Shown in pieces: positions 17,388-26,943 of a DNA stretch of 41,676 nucleotides. The stretch covers positions 1 through 41,676 of the forward strand of contig DASXNK010000185.1 in assembly GCA_036495095.1 (NCBI GenBank), given 5' to 3'. Every line of letters begins with the position of its first letter. Position 1 is the first letter of the stretch. Made by a program: the position numbers and the translations under genes. A model generated the notes under the pieces. It did not search any database. It was given only the letters and a program-made list of their open reading frames with translations, and had not been told where the DNA came from. This DNA is from Candidatus Dormiibacterota bacterium (GTDB lineage Bacteria > Chloroflexota > Dormibacteria > Aeolococcales > Aeolococcaceae).

Positions 17388-19984
17388 GCCGAGGCGGGCA
17401 CGGCGACGTCGGCGAGGGGCAGCCGCACCGTCACCCGGGTGCCCGAGCCGGGGCTGCTCTCGATCTCCAGGGTGGCTCCCGCGAGGCGGGCGCGCTCGGC
17501 CATGCCCACCAGGCCGAACCGGCCCGGGGACCGCTCCCCGGCCTCGAAGCCGTCGCCGTCGTCGCGGACGCCCAGCCGCAGCACCCCGGAGCGCAGCTCC
17601 AGCCGGATGTCGACCCGGCCGGCGTGGCTGTGCCGGGCGACGTTGGCGAGCGCCTCCTGGGCGATCCGGAAGAGGGCCACCTCGGTCTGGGGGTCGAGGG
17701 CGAGGGGCACCGGCAGGCCGTGGGTGCGCACCCGGGCGGCGATGCCGCTGCGCGCCTGCCAGCGCCGTGCCTCGTGGCGCAGCGCCGCCGCCAGGCCGGT
17801 GTGGTCGAGCGGCGCCGGCCGCAGGTCCCAGACCGACCGCCGCGCCTCGGCGAGCGCCGCCCGGGCCTGGTCGCGGGCGCTCACCACCACCTGCCGGGCG
17901 CGGCCGGCGTCGCGGTCGAGGAAGACCTCGGCGGCCTCGAGCTGGAGCACGATCGCGGTGAGCTGCTGGGCCAGGGTGTCGTGGATCTCGCGGGCCAGCC
18001 GGGTGCGCTCCTCGAGCACGGCGAGCTCGCGGCCCTCCGCGCTCAGCCGGGCGGTGCGCAGGGCGAGACCGACCAGGTCGCCGACGCCGCGGAGCAGGGT
18101 GCGGGTCCGGGTCTCGAGCCGGGGACGGCCGGTGGCCAGGGCGAGGGCGCCGAGGGGGCCGTCGCCGGTCTCCAGCGGAAGCCCGACCAGCTGGCCGCCG
18201 GCCACCGGGCGGACCACCAGCCGGTGGGCGTCGGAGGCCTCCTCGGCAACCGCACGGAGCTCGTCCTCGAGGCCGGGCGCGGGCGATCCCCACCCCGCCG
18301 CGGCGGTGAGCCGGTCGCCCTGGTGGAGCCAGCCCCGGCCGGCGCTCAGCGGGAGCAGGGCGCGCATCGTGTCGAGGGCGTCGCCGAGGATGGTGACGGG
18401 GTCGAGCGAGCGGGTCAGCGAGGCCGCCAGGGCGTTGAGCGCGACCAGCTCCTCGTTGCGGTCGCGGAGCTCGGCGGTGCGCTCGGTGACCCGACCCTCC
18501 AGCTCCCGGGCGGCCGCCATGATCGCGTCCCGGGAGGCGTTGATGTCCCGGCGCATCCGCTCCAGCGAGATCGCCAGCTGGCCCACCTCGTCCTCCCCCT
18601 GGGGGGGCACCGGCTCGTCGGTGTTGCCGTCGCCGAGCCGCTCGGCGGCCACGGTGAGGGCACGCACCGGGTCGACGAGGCGGCGGGCGAGCAGGTGGGC
18701 GAGGCCGAAGGCCAGGCCGCAGAGGAGCAGCCCCACCGGGACCACATGGAAGAGGATGCGGCGCACCCCGGTCTCGATGCCCCGGGTCAGGCCCGCCTGC
18801 TCAGGCAGCAGGTCGGTCTTCGGTACCACCGTGGCCAGGACCCACTCCACCCCGGCGATCGGGGCGGTGAAGAGCTCCTTGTCCTCGCCCCCGACCCGCA
18901 CCGGGAGCGCCTGGGGATGGCCGCTGGCCTCGACCGCGGCGAGCCCGCCGCGGAACGCGGGGTCGGCGGGCATCCGGAGCGCGCCGCCGACCTCGCCGAA
19001 CTCGCGGGTGGCAGGGTTGCCGCCGGCGAGCAGGCGGTTGCCGCTGCTCAGCAGCAGGGGGTAGGCGTGGGGCTCGCCGGAGGGATGGAGGTCGATCAGC
19101 CCGGCGGTCAGCTGGGCGGCGCTGACGTCGATGCCGACCCGCAGCCGGCCGCCCATGCCCGCCGCCATCCAGGCGGTGACCCCGGCGCCCGGCGGCGGCT
19201 CCGAGGCGGTTCCGGTGGCGTAGGTCTCGGTCCAGTTCACCGAGGGGTCGGTGGTGCGGGTGGCGTCGGGGCGGGCCGGGTCGCCCGCCCAGCCGGCGGG
19301 CTCGGTGCGGGCGCCGCCGACGGCGGCGATCGCCGAGAAGGGGGTGCCGCCGTCGACGCCGAGCAGCGCATCGCCGGCGATGGCGCGGCGGTCGAGGGCG
19401 GCGCGCACCCCGGGGATGCCGGGCACGGTGCGCACCACGGTGTCGACGGTGTCGGCGACCCAGACGTCCTGGATCACCCCCGGGACGGTCCGGACCAGGT
19501 CCTGCATCTTGCCGATCAGCGCCCGGGTCGCCTCCGCGTCGCGGGCGGCCACCGCCGGGTCGAAGCCGGCGGCGCCGAGGGGCCGGCCGGCGAGCACGGT
19601 GCTGGCGCCGTCGGACACGTAGTGGACTCCGCCGTGCTCGACGAACCCCATCGCCGGGGCGTCGGCCACGGTCGGGCCGGGCGCCTGGCCGGCGAGGTCG
19701 CGGAGCGACCGCAGCGTGGCCCCCACCTCCTCGACCCGCACCCGCAGCGCCTGGGCCTGGTTGCCGACCTCGCGCTGGTGGGCGTCGACCTGGTCCTGGA
19801 GGATGCTGCGGTTGGTCTCCTCCACGGTGCTCCGGCTGACCGAGCCCAGATCGGCGGCCACCACCATCGCGAAGATGCCCAGGGGCACCAGGGCGACCGT
19901 CAGCATCGCCACCAGGACCCGATCGCGGAACCGGCGCGGCGCGACACCCCGACGCCGGTGTGGACGAACTGGACGGTCGATCAT
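17384..19984 (-). CDS. Membrane sensor histidine kinase, NarL-partner type
   Basis: This encodes 866 residues. TM1 lies at about 23-45 (RDRVLVAMLTVALVPLGIFA), followed by an extracytoplasmic sensor of about 360 residues with a PAS/Cache look, and TM2 around 412-435. A HAMP domain (LARRLVDPVRALTVAAERLG) comes next, then a coiled coil (ELEGRVTERTAELRDRNEEL), a GAF-like domain, and HisKA_3 with H-box EIHDTLAQQ (His about 668). The HATPase_c domain has N-box EALANVARHSHAG, G1 DDGDGFE and G2 GRFGLVGMAER. The sensor size is typical of small-molecule-binding double Cache sensors. Start ATG 19984. It is divergent from the peptide importer and sits 168 nt from its binding-protein gene. Confidence 0.93.
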   Translation of the reverse strand: MIDRPVRPHRRRGVAPRRFRDRVLVAMLTVALVPLGIFAMVVAADLGSVSRSTVEETNRSILQDQVDAHQREVGNQAQALRVRVEEVGATLRSLRDLAGQAPGPTVADAPAMGFVEHGGVHYVSDGASTVLAGRPLGAAGFDPAVAARDAEATRALIGKMQDLVRTVPGVIQDVWVADTVDTVVRTVPGIPGVRAALDRRAIAGDALLGVDGGTPFSAIAAVGGARTEPAGWAGDPARPDATRTTDPSVNWTETYATGTASEPPPGAGVTAWMAAGMGGRLRVGIDVSAAQLTAGLIDLHPSGEPHAYPLLLSSGNRLLAGGNPATREFGEVGGALRMPADPAFRGGLAAVEASGHPQALPVRVGGEDKELFTAPIAGVEWVLATVVPKTDLLPEQAGLTRGIETGVRRILFHVVPVGLLLCGLAFGLAHLLARRLVDPVRALTVAAERLGDGNTDEPVPPQGEDEVGQLAISLERMRRDINASRDAIMAAARELEGRVTERTAELRDRNEELVALNALAASLTRSLDPVTILGDALDTMRALLPLSAGRGWLHQGDRLTAAAGWGSPAPGLEDELRAVAEEASDAHRLVVRPVAGGQLVGLPLETGDGPLGALALATGRPRLETRTRTLLRGVGDLVGLALRTARLSAEGRELAVLEERTRLAREIHDTLAQQLTAIVLQLEAAEVFLDRDAGRARQVVVSARDQARAALAEARRSVWDLRPAPLDHTGLAAALRHEARRWQARSGIAARVRTHGLPVPLALDPQTEVALFRIAQEALANVARHSHAGRVDIRLELRSGVLRLGVRDDGDGFEAGERSPGRFGLVGMAERARLAGATLEIESSPGSGTRVTVRLPLADVAVPASA

Positions 19985-20010
19985 CTTCCGAGCTGAGCCC
20001 GACGCTGCCC

Positions 20011-20020
20011 GCCGAGTATA
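20011..20020 (-). promoter_or_regulatory. Candidate -10 region of the sensor kinase operon
   Basis: TATACTCGGC on the minus strand, about 26 nt upstream of the kinase ATG. The same ten bases occur on the plus strand at 22250-22259 upstream of the importer permeases. No consensus -35 is visible. Confidence 0.4.
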
Positions 20021-20141
20021 TGGGCCCGGCGCTCGACAAAATCATCCTGACGGGTGATGTCGCCGCTGCCGCCGCCCCTCCAGAATGGCGCCGGGCGGGT
20101 GGGGAGAGACGGGCCCCCAGTGAGATGTGTGGGCGCATGCC

Positions 20142-20149
20142 AGGAGGAG
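20142..20149 (+). promoter_or_regulatory. Ribosome binding site fixing the binding-protein start
   Basis: AGGAGGAG lies 3 nt before ATG 20153. It decides against the longer in-frame ATG at 20054, which would bury the lipoprotein signal 33 residues into the protein. Confidence 0.8.
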
Positions 20150-20152
20150 TCC

Positions 20153-22132
20153 ATGAAGCGGACACGGATGGGACAGAGAATCGCCGGCGTCCTGGGGGTG
20201 GGCGCGCTGGCGGTGCTCGCCGCCTGCGGAAGCGGCGGGGGCGGCACCACGCCCACCGGGGAGCCCACCCAGACCGGGGCGGTGAACGGCGGCACCCTCA
20301 CCGTGGGCGTGCTCCAGGAGCCCACCTCCTTCCTGGCGGCGGGCATCGTCGACTCCATGACCTACTCGTACGCGGTCGACGCTCCGATCGTCGAGGGGCT
20401 GCTCTGGTACCGGTCGAAGGACGAGACCCAGAACGCCAAGACCCTCGCCGACTTCTGGCGGCCCGACCTGGCCACCGAGGTGCCCACCACCGCCAACGGC
20501 GACGTCAAGACCTCCGGGTGCAAGAACGTCACCTTCGGGGGCAAGGAGCAGACGCCGAAGATGTGCGTCACCTGGAAGCTCCGCGACGGCGTGCTCTGGC
20601 ACGACGGCACCACCTTCTCGTCGAAGGACGTGTGCGACACCTTCGCGTTCTTCTGGCAGAAGTACCAGACCAAGAACCCCACCAACGTGCAGAACCCCAC
20701 CGGCTGGCAGGAGACCATCGGCTGCGACGACAGCAACAAGCTGCAGGCGGTGGTGAGCTACCGGTCCACCTACGGCGGCTACCTGAGCCAGGCCACCGGC
20801 GTGTACGGCATCCTGCCGTCCAAGCTCCTCCAGAACGCCTTCAACGGCGCCGGCGGGGCGGGCGCCGACCTGGAGAAGACGCCGCAGACGGTCAACCTGA
20901 CCCTCGGCTCGGGCAACACCGACGCCTACACCGGCACCGAGACCCTCGACAAGATGATCGACGGCACCGGGCCGTACGTCTTCCAGAAGTACGAGCCGGG
21001 CAAGGACATCATCCTGGTGCGGAACAAGAAGTACTGGGACACCAAGCACCAGCCCCACCTCGACAAGATCATCATGAAGATCGTCTCGGACACCAAGGCG
21101 CAGCTCGACCAGGCGCGGGCGGGTGAGATCCAGTTCGGCATGGACTACCGGCTCGCCCTGCTCAAGGACCTCAACGACACCGCCAAGAACGGCAAGCTGC
21201 GAGTCCAGACCATCCCCGAGTCGGGCGCGGAGAAGATCGACTTCAACCTCTGCGACAACGCCAAGGGACTGTGCGGCGACCAGGCCACCAAGAGCCCGTT
21301 CACCGCGGACATCAAGGTGCGCCAGGCGATGATCAAGGCGATCAACCGTGACCTGATCGTGAAGAGCATCGCCGCCGGCGAGACCGTGGTGCCGCAGGAC
21401 TCCTGGATCTACCTGGGGGCGGAGTTCATCCGCACCACCCCGAGCGAGGACCCGACCACCGGCTACGACCCGGCGGGCGCGATCAAGATCCTCGAGGACG
21501 CCGGCTACAAGCTGAACCCGAGCTGCCACGGCGGCCTCGGCCGCGCCGACTCCTCGGGCCGGTGCATGGATCTCAGCTTCGTCACCACCTCCGGCAACAC
21601 CGCCCGCCAGAACGCCCAGATCGCCGTCCAGGCCGACCTGCAGAAGGTGGGCATCTACACCAACCTCAGCGACGTCAAGTCGGGCAAGCTCTTCGGCAAC
21701 TTCGCCGACGGCGGCCTGCTCTACACCCACCAGTTCCAGCTGGCGATGTACACCAACACGATGTCCTCGCCGGCCGAGCCGGACAGCTGGTACCCGGGCT
21801 ACCACGCCGACTGCGGCGGCAGCTGCCCGGAGTTCAACCAGGTCCCGTCGACGGCGAACAACGGCGTCGGCCAGAACGACACCGGCGAGAACAACCCCAC
21901 CGTCGACAAGCTCTTCGACCAGGCCCGCGCCACCGTCGACCTGAGCCAGCGCGCCAAGGCCTACAAGCAGATCGAGGCGCAGCTCGCCAAGGACCTGCCC
22001 GAGATCCCGCTCTACCAGCAGGTGGTGGTGAACAGCGAGACCACCCGGCTCCACGGGGTCCAGCCGAACGACGTGGTCTGGACCTTCAACATGTACGACT
22101 GGTACTGCGACGCGGGGAACTGCCAGGGCTGA
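20153..22132 (+). CDS. Peptide ABC transporter substrate-binding lipoprotein (SBP family 5)
   Basis: This encodes 659 residues. The signal peptide MKRTRMGQRIAGVLGVGALA ends in the lipobox LAAC with the lipidated Cys25, then a Gly-rich linker. The SBP_bac_5 fold shows in TLTVGVLQEPTSFL, WKLRDGVLWHDGTTFSSKDV, GTGPYVFQKYEPGKDIILVR and the family-typical DSWYPGYHADCGG. It captures oligopeptides or similar ligands outside the membrane and delivers them to the DppBC-type permease. Twelve cysteines besides Cys25 are spread along the mature protein, an unusual number that suggests up to six disulfides. It is about 100 residues longer than typical family members. A strong hairpin follows the gene. Confidence 0.93.
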   Translation: MKRTRMGQRIAGVLGVGALAVLAACGSGGGGTTPTGEPTQTGAVNGGTLTVGVLQEPTSFLAAGIVDSMTYSYAVDAPIVEGLLWYRSKDETQNAKTLADFWRPDLATEVPTTANGDVKTSGCKNVTFGGKEQTPKMCVTWKLRDGVLWHDGTTFSSKDVCDTFAFFWQKYQTKNPTNVQNPTGWQETIGCDDSNKLQAVVSYRSTYGGYLSQATGVYGILPSKLLQNAFNGAGGAGADLEKTPQTVNLTLGSGNTDAYTGTETLDKMIDGTGPYVFQKYEPGKDIILVRNKKYWDTKHQPHLDKIIMKIVSDTKAQLDQARAGEIQFGMDYRLALLKDLNDTAKNGKLRVQTIPESGAEKIDFNLCDNAKGLCGDQATKSPFTADIKVRQAMIKAINRDLIVKSIAAGETVVPQDSWIYLGAEFIRTTPSEDPTTGYDPAGAIKILEDAGYKLNPSCHGGLGRADSSGRCMDLSFVTTSGNTARQNAQIAVQADLQKVGIYTNLSDVKSGKLFGNFADGGLLYTHQFQLAMYTNTMSSPAEPDSWYPGYHADCGGSCPEFNQVPSTANNGVGQNDTGENNPTVDKLFDQARATVDLSQRAKAYKQIEAQLAKDLPEIPLYQQVVVNSETTRLHGVQPNDVVWTFNMYDWYCDAGNCQG

Positions 22133-22147
22133 CCCCGCGTCTCCGGC

Positions 22148-22176
22148 CCCGGGGCGCCCGCCGTGGGCGCCCCGGG
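22148..22176 (+). terminator. 12-bp hairpin after the binding-protein gene
   Basis: A perfect stem pairs 22148-22159 with 22165-22176 around a 5-nt loop gccgt, 15 nt after the stop. There is no T-run. It could protect the binding-protein mRNA or reduce read-through to the permease genes, giving the usual excess of binding protein. Confidence 0.65.
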
Positions 22177-22246
22177 TTCCCCCGGGCCGACAGATATCCG
22201 GACCGCGGTTCGTTCACCCAGTACATGGGGGCCTCCGGAAGGCCGT

Positions 22247-22255
22247 TGCTATACT
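22247..22255 (+). promoter_or_regulatory. Candidate extended -10 promoter for the permease/ATPase genes
   Basis: TGC-TATACT is an extended -10 element 86 nt upstream of the dppB-like ATG and downstream of the 12-bp hairpin, so the transporter core may have its own promoter. No consensus -35 is seen, as expected for extended -10 promoters. Confidence 0.45.
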
Positions 22256-22341
22256 CGGCCCGGCCCGGCGTGGGGAGCCGGGGGCGGGGGCCACCAGAAA
22301 CAGACGTTCGTGCTCAGGCTCCGAGGGTTGGCTCGCCGGCA

Positions 22342-23367
22342 ATGTGGAAGTACATCGTCAAGCGCCTGGCGCTCGGCGCCCTCACGGTCCTGGTCATCAC
22401 CTTCGTCGTCTACGGCTTCCTGTGGCTGCTTCCCGAGAAGCCCTACGCGGCGCTGATCAACCGGCCCAACCAGCCGCTCGCCGCCAAGCTGGCGATCATC
22501 CACCGCTTCGGTGCCGACCAGCCCTTCTTCGTCCAGTACTGGACCTTCCTCAAGAACCTCCTCAAGCCGCTCTGGACCTGGTGGGGGTTCCCGCCCCACG
22601 CCCCCCAGCCGCCCGACCTGGGGGAGTCGATCCCGCTCCACTCCCAGGTCTTCGACGCCATCAGGGTGCGGATGCCGGCGACCGCCGAGCTGATGATCAC
22701 CTCGTACATCCTCACCCTGCTGATCGCGGTGCCGGTCGGCATCATCAGCGCCGTCAAGCAGTACAGCAAGCTCGACAACGCGGTGACCAGCCTGTCGTTC
22801 CTGGGCATCTCGCTGCCCAACTACTGGTTCGGCTCGATCCTCATCTACCTGCTCGCCGACCTGCCCTACCAGCACGGGTTCGGCACCATCTTCCCGGCCA
22901 GCGGCCAGCACACCGGTGAGCAGACCGGCTTCCTCGACCTGGTCTGGCACCTCAGCCTGCCGGTGATGGTGCTCGCGGTGCAGTCGATCGCCGGCTACGC
23001 GCGCTTCATCCGGAGCTCGATGCTCGAGACCCTCAACCAGGACTACGTGCGCACCGCCCGGGCCAAGGGGCTGGCCAACCAGCGGGTGGTGATCCGCCAC
23101 GCCTTCCGCAACTCGCTGCTGCCGTTCATCACCCTGCTCGGGCTCGACATCCCCACCCTCTTCGTGGGCGCGGTGATCACCGAGTTCGTCTTCAGCTGGC
23201 CGGGGATGGGCCAGCTCTTCGTCATCGCCGCCGACGGCAACGACTACTCCACGCTGCTCGGCATCCTGCTGATTCTCAGCACCATGGTGATCGTCTTCAA
23301 CCTGCTCGCGGACATCGCCTACACCTGGGCCGACCCGCGGATCAGCTACGAGCGCACCCGGGGATGA
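22342..23367 (+). CDS. dppB: Peptide ABC transporter permease, DppB type
   Basis: This encodes 341 residues. The start MWKYIVKRLALGALTVLVIT gives the family's TM1. The binding-protein-dependent transport domain follows, with the EAA loop at ETLNQDYVRTARAKGLANQR, and the end [13 protein letters not shown] is the DppB hallmark. About six membrane segments. The periplasmic loop between TM1 and TM2 (Trp- and Pro-rich, WTWWGFPPHAPQPP) is typical of this subfamily. ATG 22342 lacks a strong ribosome site. Its stop overlaps the next ATG as ATGA. The substrate is inferred only from family. Confidence 0.95.
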   Translation: MWKYIVKRLALGALTVLVITFVVYGFLWLLPEKPYAALINRPNQPLAAKLAIIHRFGADQPFFVQYWTFLKNLLKPLWTWWGFPPHAPQPPDLGESIPLHSQVFDAIRVRMPATAELMITSYILTLLIAVPVGIISAVKQYSKLDNAVTSLSFLGISLPNYWFGSILIYLLADLPYQHGFGTIFPASGQHTGEQTGFLDLVWHLSLPVMVLAVQSIAGYARFIRSSMLETLNQDYVRTARAKGLANQRVVIRHAFRNSLLPFITLLGLDIPTLFVGAVITEFVFSWPGMGQLFVIAADGNDYSTLLGILLILSTMVIVFNLLADIAYTWADPRISYERTRG

Positions 23368-24290
23368 CCACCACCAACACCATCCTCACCCCGGGAGGCG
23401 CCGCCGATGCCGCCGCCGTCGACTTCGAGACCACCAAGGAGATCGGCTACTACCGGCTGGTGTGGCGGCGCTTCTGCAGCCGCCGGGTGGCGCTGGTGGG
23501 CGCGGTCGTGCTGGTGGTGCTCGCCCTCGCCTGCTACGTCGGCCCCTTCTTCCTGCCCGCCGAGAGGGTCGATCTGACCATCACCAACCTCGCCCCCTTC
23601 ACCAGCATCCACCACATCCTCGGCACCGACGACACCGGTCGCGACCTGCTGCTCCGCAACCTCACCGGGGGCCGCATCTCGCTGCTGGTGGGGGTGACGG
23701 CGATGCTGCTCACGATCACCATCGCCACCGTCCTGGGGGCGCTCAGCGGGTTCTTCGGCGGCATCATCGACAGCGCGGTGACCGCGCTCACCAACGCCGT
23801 GCTCAGCATCCCCTCGATCCTCATCCTGGTGATGTTCGCCAAGTGGCGGGGGCAGAGCGTGCTCACGATCGTGGTCGGCATCGCCCTGATCGGCTGGCCG
23901 GCCACCGCCCGCATCGTGCGCTCGGTGGTGCTCAGCGTCCGCGAGAAGGAGTTCGTCGAGGCGGCGCGGGCGGTGGGCACGCCGCGGCTGCGGATCATCA
24001 GCCGCCACCTCATCCCCAACGCGCTGGGGCCGATCGTGGTCTCCGCCTCGCTGACCATCGGCGCCGCCGTCCTGCTCGAGTCGGCGCTCTCCTTCCTGGG
24101 GCTGGGCATCAACCCGCCCACCGCCACCTGGGGCAGCCTGCTCAACGAGGGCCGCGACAAGCTCAGCAACCCCAGCGGCATCTTCTACTCGCTCTGGCCG
24201 GGGTTCATGATCCTCATCACCGTGCTCAGCTTCAACTACATCGGCGACGCCCTGCGCGACGCCTTCGACCCTCGGTCGCTGGAGCGCTGA
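23364..24290 (+). CDS. dppC: Peptide ABC transporter permease, DppC type
   Basis: This encodes 308 residues. After a 45-residue cytoplasmic N-terminus, TM1 is [20 protein letters not shown]; then [20 protein letters not shown], the DppC/OppC signature, four more membrane helices, and the EAA loop [20 protein letters not shown]. The C-terminus [20 protein letters not shown] is standard. It overlaps dppB by 4 nt (ATGA) and touches dppD by 1 nt (TGATG). Confidence 0.95.
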   Translation: MTTTNTILTPGGAADAAAVDFETTKEIGYYRLVWRRFCSRRVALVGAVVLVVLALACYVGPFFLPAERVDLTITNLAPFTSIHHILGTDDTGRDLLLRNLTGGRISLLVGVTAMLLTITIATVLGALSGFFGGIIDSAVTALTNAVLSIPSILILVMFAKWRGQSVLTIVVGIALIGWPATARIVRSVVLSVREKEFVEAARAVGTPRLRIISRHLIPNALGPIVVSASLTIGAAVLLESALSFLGLGINPPTATWGSLLNEGRDKLSNPSGIFYSLWPGFMILITVLSFNYIGDALRDAFDPRSLER

Positions 24291-25357
24291 TGGAGCCGCC
24301 GCCGCTGCTCAGCATCGAGGGGCTGCGCACCCACTTCCTCACCAACGACGGGGTGGTGCGCGCCGTCGACGGGATCAACCTCAGCGTGCGCCAGGGCGAG
24401 ACCCTGGGGCTGGTGGGCGAGTCGGGGTGCGGCAAGAGCATCACCGCGCTCACGGTGATGCGGCTGCTGTCGCGCCCGGGGCGGGCGGTCGCGGGCCGGG
24501 TGACCTTCAACGGCCGCAACCTCCTCGAGATCTCCGAGCACGAGATGGAGGACGTCCGCGGCAACGACATCGCGATGATCTTCCAGGAGCCGATGACCTC
24601 GCTGAACCCGGTGTTCCGGGTCGGCGACCAGATCGCCGAGGGCCTCGAGCGTCACCTCGGGGTGGGCCGCGAGGAGGCCCACGACCGGGTGGTCGAGCTC
24701 TTCACAACCGTCGGCATCCCGTCTCCCGAGCGGCGGCTGCGCGAGTATCCGCACCAGCTGTCCGGGGGGATGCGCCAGCGGGTGATGATCGCGATGGCGC
24801 TGGCCTGCAAACCGAAGCTGCTGATCGCCGACGAGCCCACCACCGCCCTCGACGTCACCATCCAGGCACAGATCCTCGAGCTCATCAAGGAGCTGAAGCG
24901 CACCCAGAACATGGCGGTGATCATGATCACCCACGATCTCGGGGTGATCGCCGAGGTCGCCCAGAACGTGGCGGTGATGTACGCCGGCAAGATCGTCGAG
25001 CGGGCCCAGGTCGAGGAGCTCTTCGCCGCCCCCCAGCACCCCTACACCCAGGGGCTGCTGGGCTCGATCCCGTCACCCGACAAGCTGGGACGCCGCCTCG
25101 ACGTCATCCGCGGGACGGTGCCGCACCCGCTCAACCTCCCCCCCGGCTGCACCTTCGCGCCCCGCTGCCCGCAGAGGATGGACATCTGCGACACCGCCTT
25201 CCCGGCGCTGGACTCGACCGGGCCCTCCCACGACGTCGCCTGCTACCTGTACACCAGCCGGCAGGACGAGGTGCGCTCCACGGGGCCGATGCGGCTCGAG
25301 CCCGGCAGCCCGCTCGCCGACGAGGTGCTCCCCGCCCAGGAGGGGCTGACGGCATGA
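24290..25357 (+). CDS. dppD: Peptide ABC transporter ATPase, DppD type
   Basis: This encodes 355 residues. Walker A is GESGCGKS, the Q-loop [13 protein letters not shown], the signature [15 protein letters not shown], Walker [13 protein letters not shown] and the H-loop MITHDLG. The C-terminal oligopeptide extension shows as [12 protein letters not shown] and the Cys motif [15 protein letters not shown], which in this family can hold a 4Fe-4S cluster. It pairs with the next gene as a heterodimer that powers import. Confidence 0.96.
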   Translation: MEPPPLLSIEGLRTHFLTNDGVVRAVDGINLSVRQGETLGLVGESGCGKSITALTVMRLLSRPGRAVAGRVTFNGRNLLEISEHEMEDVRGNDIAMIFQEPMTSLNPVFRVGDQIAEGLERHLGVGREEAHDRVVELFTTVGIPSPERRLREYPHQLSGGMRQRVMIAMALACKPKLLIADEPTTALDVTIQAQILELIKELKRTQNMAVIMITHDLGVIAEVAQNVAVMYAGKIVERAQVEELFAAPQHPYTQGLLGSIPSPDKLGRRLDVIRGTVPHPLNLPPGCTFAPRCPQRMDICDTAFPALDSTGPSHDVACYLYTSRQDEVRSTGPMRLEPGSPLADEVLPAQEGLTA

Positions 25358-26415
25358 CCATCGCCCCCCACCAGACCGGCGCCGCCAGCGGCGCGGGCGC
25401 GGCCGGCGCCGGCGTCATCTACCAGGTCCGCGACCTGCGGAAGTGGTTCCCGATCCGCAGCGGGCTGCTCCGCAAGGCGGTGGCCTACGTGCAGGCGGTC
25501 GACGGCCTCAGCTTCGACATCCGGCGCGGCGAGACCGTCGGCCTGGTCGGCGAATCGGGCTGCGGCAAGACCACCACCGGCCGGCTGATGCTGCGCCTGC
25601 TCGAGCCCACCGAGGGCTCGCTGCGCTTCGATGGCGAGGAGCTCACCACCCTGCCCTACGACCGCATGAAGAAGCTGCGCGGCGAGATGCAGATCATCTT
25701 CCAGGACCCCTACGCGTCGCTGAACCCGCGGCTCCCGGTGGGCGACATCATCGGCGAGGGCCTGCGCAACATGGGGGTCCGCGACCGCGACGAGCGCGAG
25801 CAGCGGGTCAGCGACATGCTCGAGCGGGTGGGGCTGCGCAAGTACTACATCAACCGCTATCCGCACGAGTTCAGCGGCGGCCAGCGGCAGCGCATCGGCA
25901 TCGCCCGCGCGCTGGTGCTGCGGCCCCGGTTCGTGGTCGCCGACGAGCCGGTCTCGGCTCTCGACGTCTCCATCCAGTCCCAGGTGCTGAACCTGCTCAA
26001 GGACCTGCAGGAGGAGCTCGGGCTCACCTACCTGTTCATCTCCCACAACCTGCAGGTGGTGCAGCACGTCAGCGACCGCGTCGGGGTCATGTACCTGGGC
26101 AAGCTGGTCGAGCTCGCCCCCGCCGCCGACCTCTACCGGTCGCCCAAGCACCCCTACACCCAGGCGCTGCTCAGCGCCATCCCGCTGGCCGACCCGCGCC
26201 GCAGGCGCGAGCGCATCCTGCTGCGCGGCGACGTGCCCTCGCCGATCGACCCGCCCAGGGGGTGCCGCTTCCACACCCGCTGCCCGATCGCCCAGCAGGT
26301 CTGCCGCGAGGTCGAGCCGGTGTTCGAGCCCAAGGGCGACCCCGCCCATCTCGCCGCCTGCCACTACTCCGGCACCAGCCAGGTCGAGGAGCTGGCCCGC
26401 AAGGTCGCCATCTAG
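25354..26415 (+). CDS. dppF: Peptide ABC transporter ATPase, DppF type
   Basis: This encodes 353 residues. After a 20-residue Ala/Gly-rich tail come [20 protein letters not shown] (DppF start), Walker [13 protein letters not shown]-loop [19 protein letters not shown], signature [19 protein letters not shown], Walker [12 protein letters not shown] and H-loop FISHNLQ. The C-terminus has [12 protein letters not shown] and the Cys cluster [15 protein letters not shown]. The ATG overlaps the dppD stop as ATGA. It is the last gene of the importer; a hairpin follows. Confidence 0.96.
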   Translation: MTIAPHQTGAASGAGAAGAGVIYQVRDLRKWFPIRSGLLRKAVAYVQAVDGLSFDIRRGETVGLVGESGCGKTTTGRLMLRLLEPTEGSLRFDGEELTTLPYDRMKKLRGEMQIIFQDPYASLNPRLPVGDIIGEGLRNMGVRDRDEREQRVSDMLERVGLRKYYINRYPHEFSGGQRQRIGIARALVLRPRFVVADEPVSALDVSIQSQVLNLLKDLQEELGLTYLFISHNLQVVQHVSDRVGVMYLGKLVELAPAADLYRSPKHPYTQALLSAIPLADPRRRRERILLRGDVPSPIDPPRGCRFHTRCPIAQQVCREVEPVFEPKGDPAHLAACHYSGTSQVEELARKVAI

Positions 26416-26420
26416 CTCCA

Positions 26421-26437
26421 GCCCGCCGGCGGCGGGC
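26421..26437. terminator. Hairpin between convergent dppF and Clp_N genes
   Basis: A 7-bp stem gcccgcc/ggcgggc with a ggc loop, 5 nt after the dppF stop. No T-run; probably serves both directions. Confidence 0.5.
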
Positions 26438-26468
26438 GCGGCTCAGCGCGCCTCGGCGGCGACGCGAC

Positions 26469-26936
26469 TCAGTCGCCGGTCTCGGCGGCCCCCGCCTCGG
26501 CCAGCCAGGTCAGCGCGTCGCGGACCTCCCCGACGGTCACCCCGCGGTCGCGCAGGAGGTGGGCGGCGAGGCCGTCGGGCTCGAGCAGGAGGCCGACCAG
26601 CATGGTGCCGGTGGTGACCACGGTGAGGTGGGTGCGCACCGCCTCCTCGAAGGCCATCTCGATCGCCCGCTTCAGCCGGGTGGTGGGCACCGCCCCCCCG
26701 ATGGTCTGGTAGCGCGGCGGGGGCGGGGACGGGGCCGCCTCGACGCCGGCGCGGACGGCGGCGGCGTCGAGCCCCAGCCCGGCGAGGGCGGTGGCGCCCA
26801 GGGAGGCGTCGACGCCGAGCACCCCGAGCAGCAGGTGCTCGGTTCCGAGGTGGCGGGCGCCGCCGCGCTCGGCCTCGTCGTAGGCGAGCTTCAGCGCGCG
26901 CTTGGCCTCGGTGGAGAGCCGCTCGAACCTCTGCAC
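26469..26936 (-). CDS. Stand-alone Clp N-terminal (Clp_N) domain protein
   Basis: This encodes 155 residues with a GTG start at 26936. Two Clp_N half-repeats are visible: LSTEAKRALKLAYDEAERGG plus ARHLGTEHLLLGVL, then TRLKRAIEMAFEEAVRTHLT plus GTMLVGLLLEPDGLAAHLL. No AAA+ module follows, so this is only the adaptor/substrate-binding domain of ClpA/ClpC. Solo Clp_N proteins are common in high-GC bacteria; they may bind ClpC adaptors, arginine-phosphorylated clients or damaged proteins. It begins 7 nt after the stop of the Tat-exported phosphoesterase gene and is probably co-transcribed with it, although the two act on opposite sides of the membrane. Confidence 0.85.
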   Translation of the reverse strand: MQRFERLSTEAKRALKLAYDEAERGGARHLGTEHLLLGVLGVDASLGATALAGLGLDAAAVRAGVEAAPSPPPPRYQTIGGAVPTTRLKRAIEMAFEEAVRTHLTVVTTGTMLVGLLLEPDGLAAHLLRDRGVTVGEVRDALTWLAEAGAAETGD

Positions 26937-26943
26937 CCCAGCA

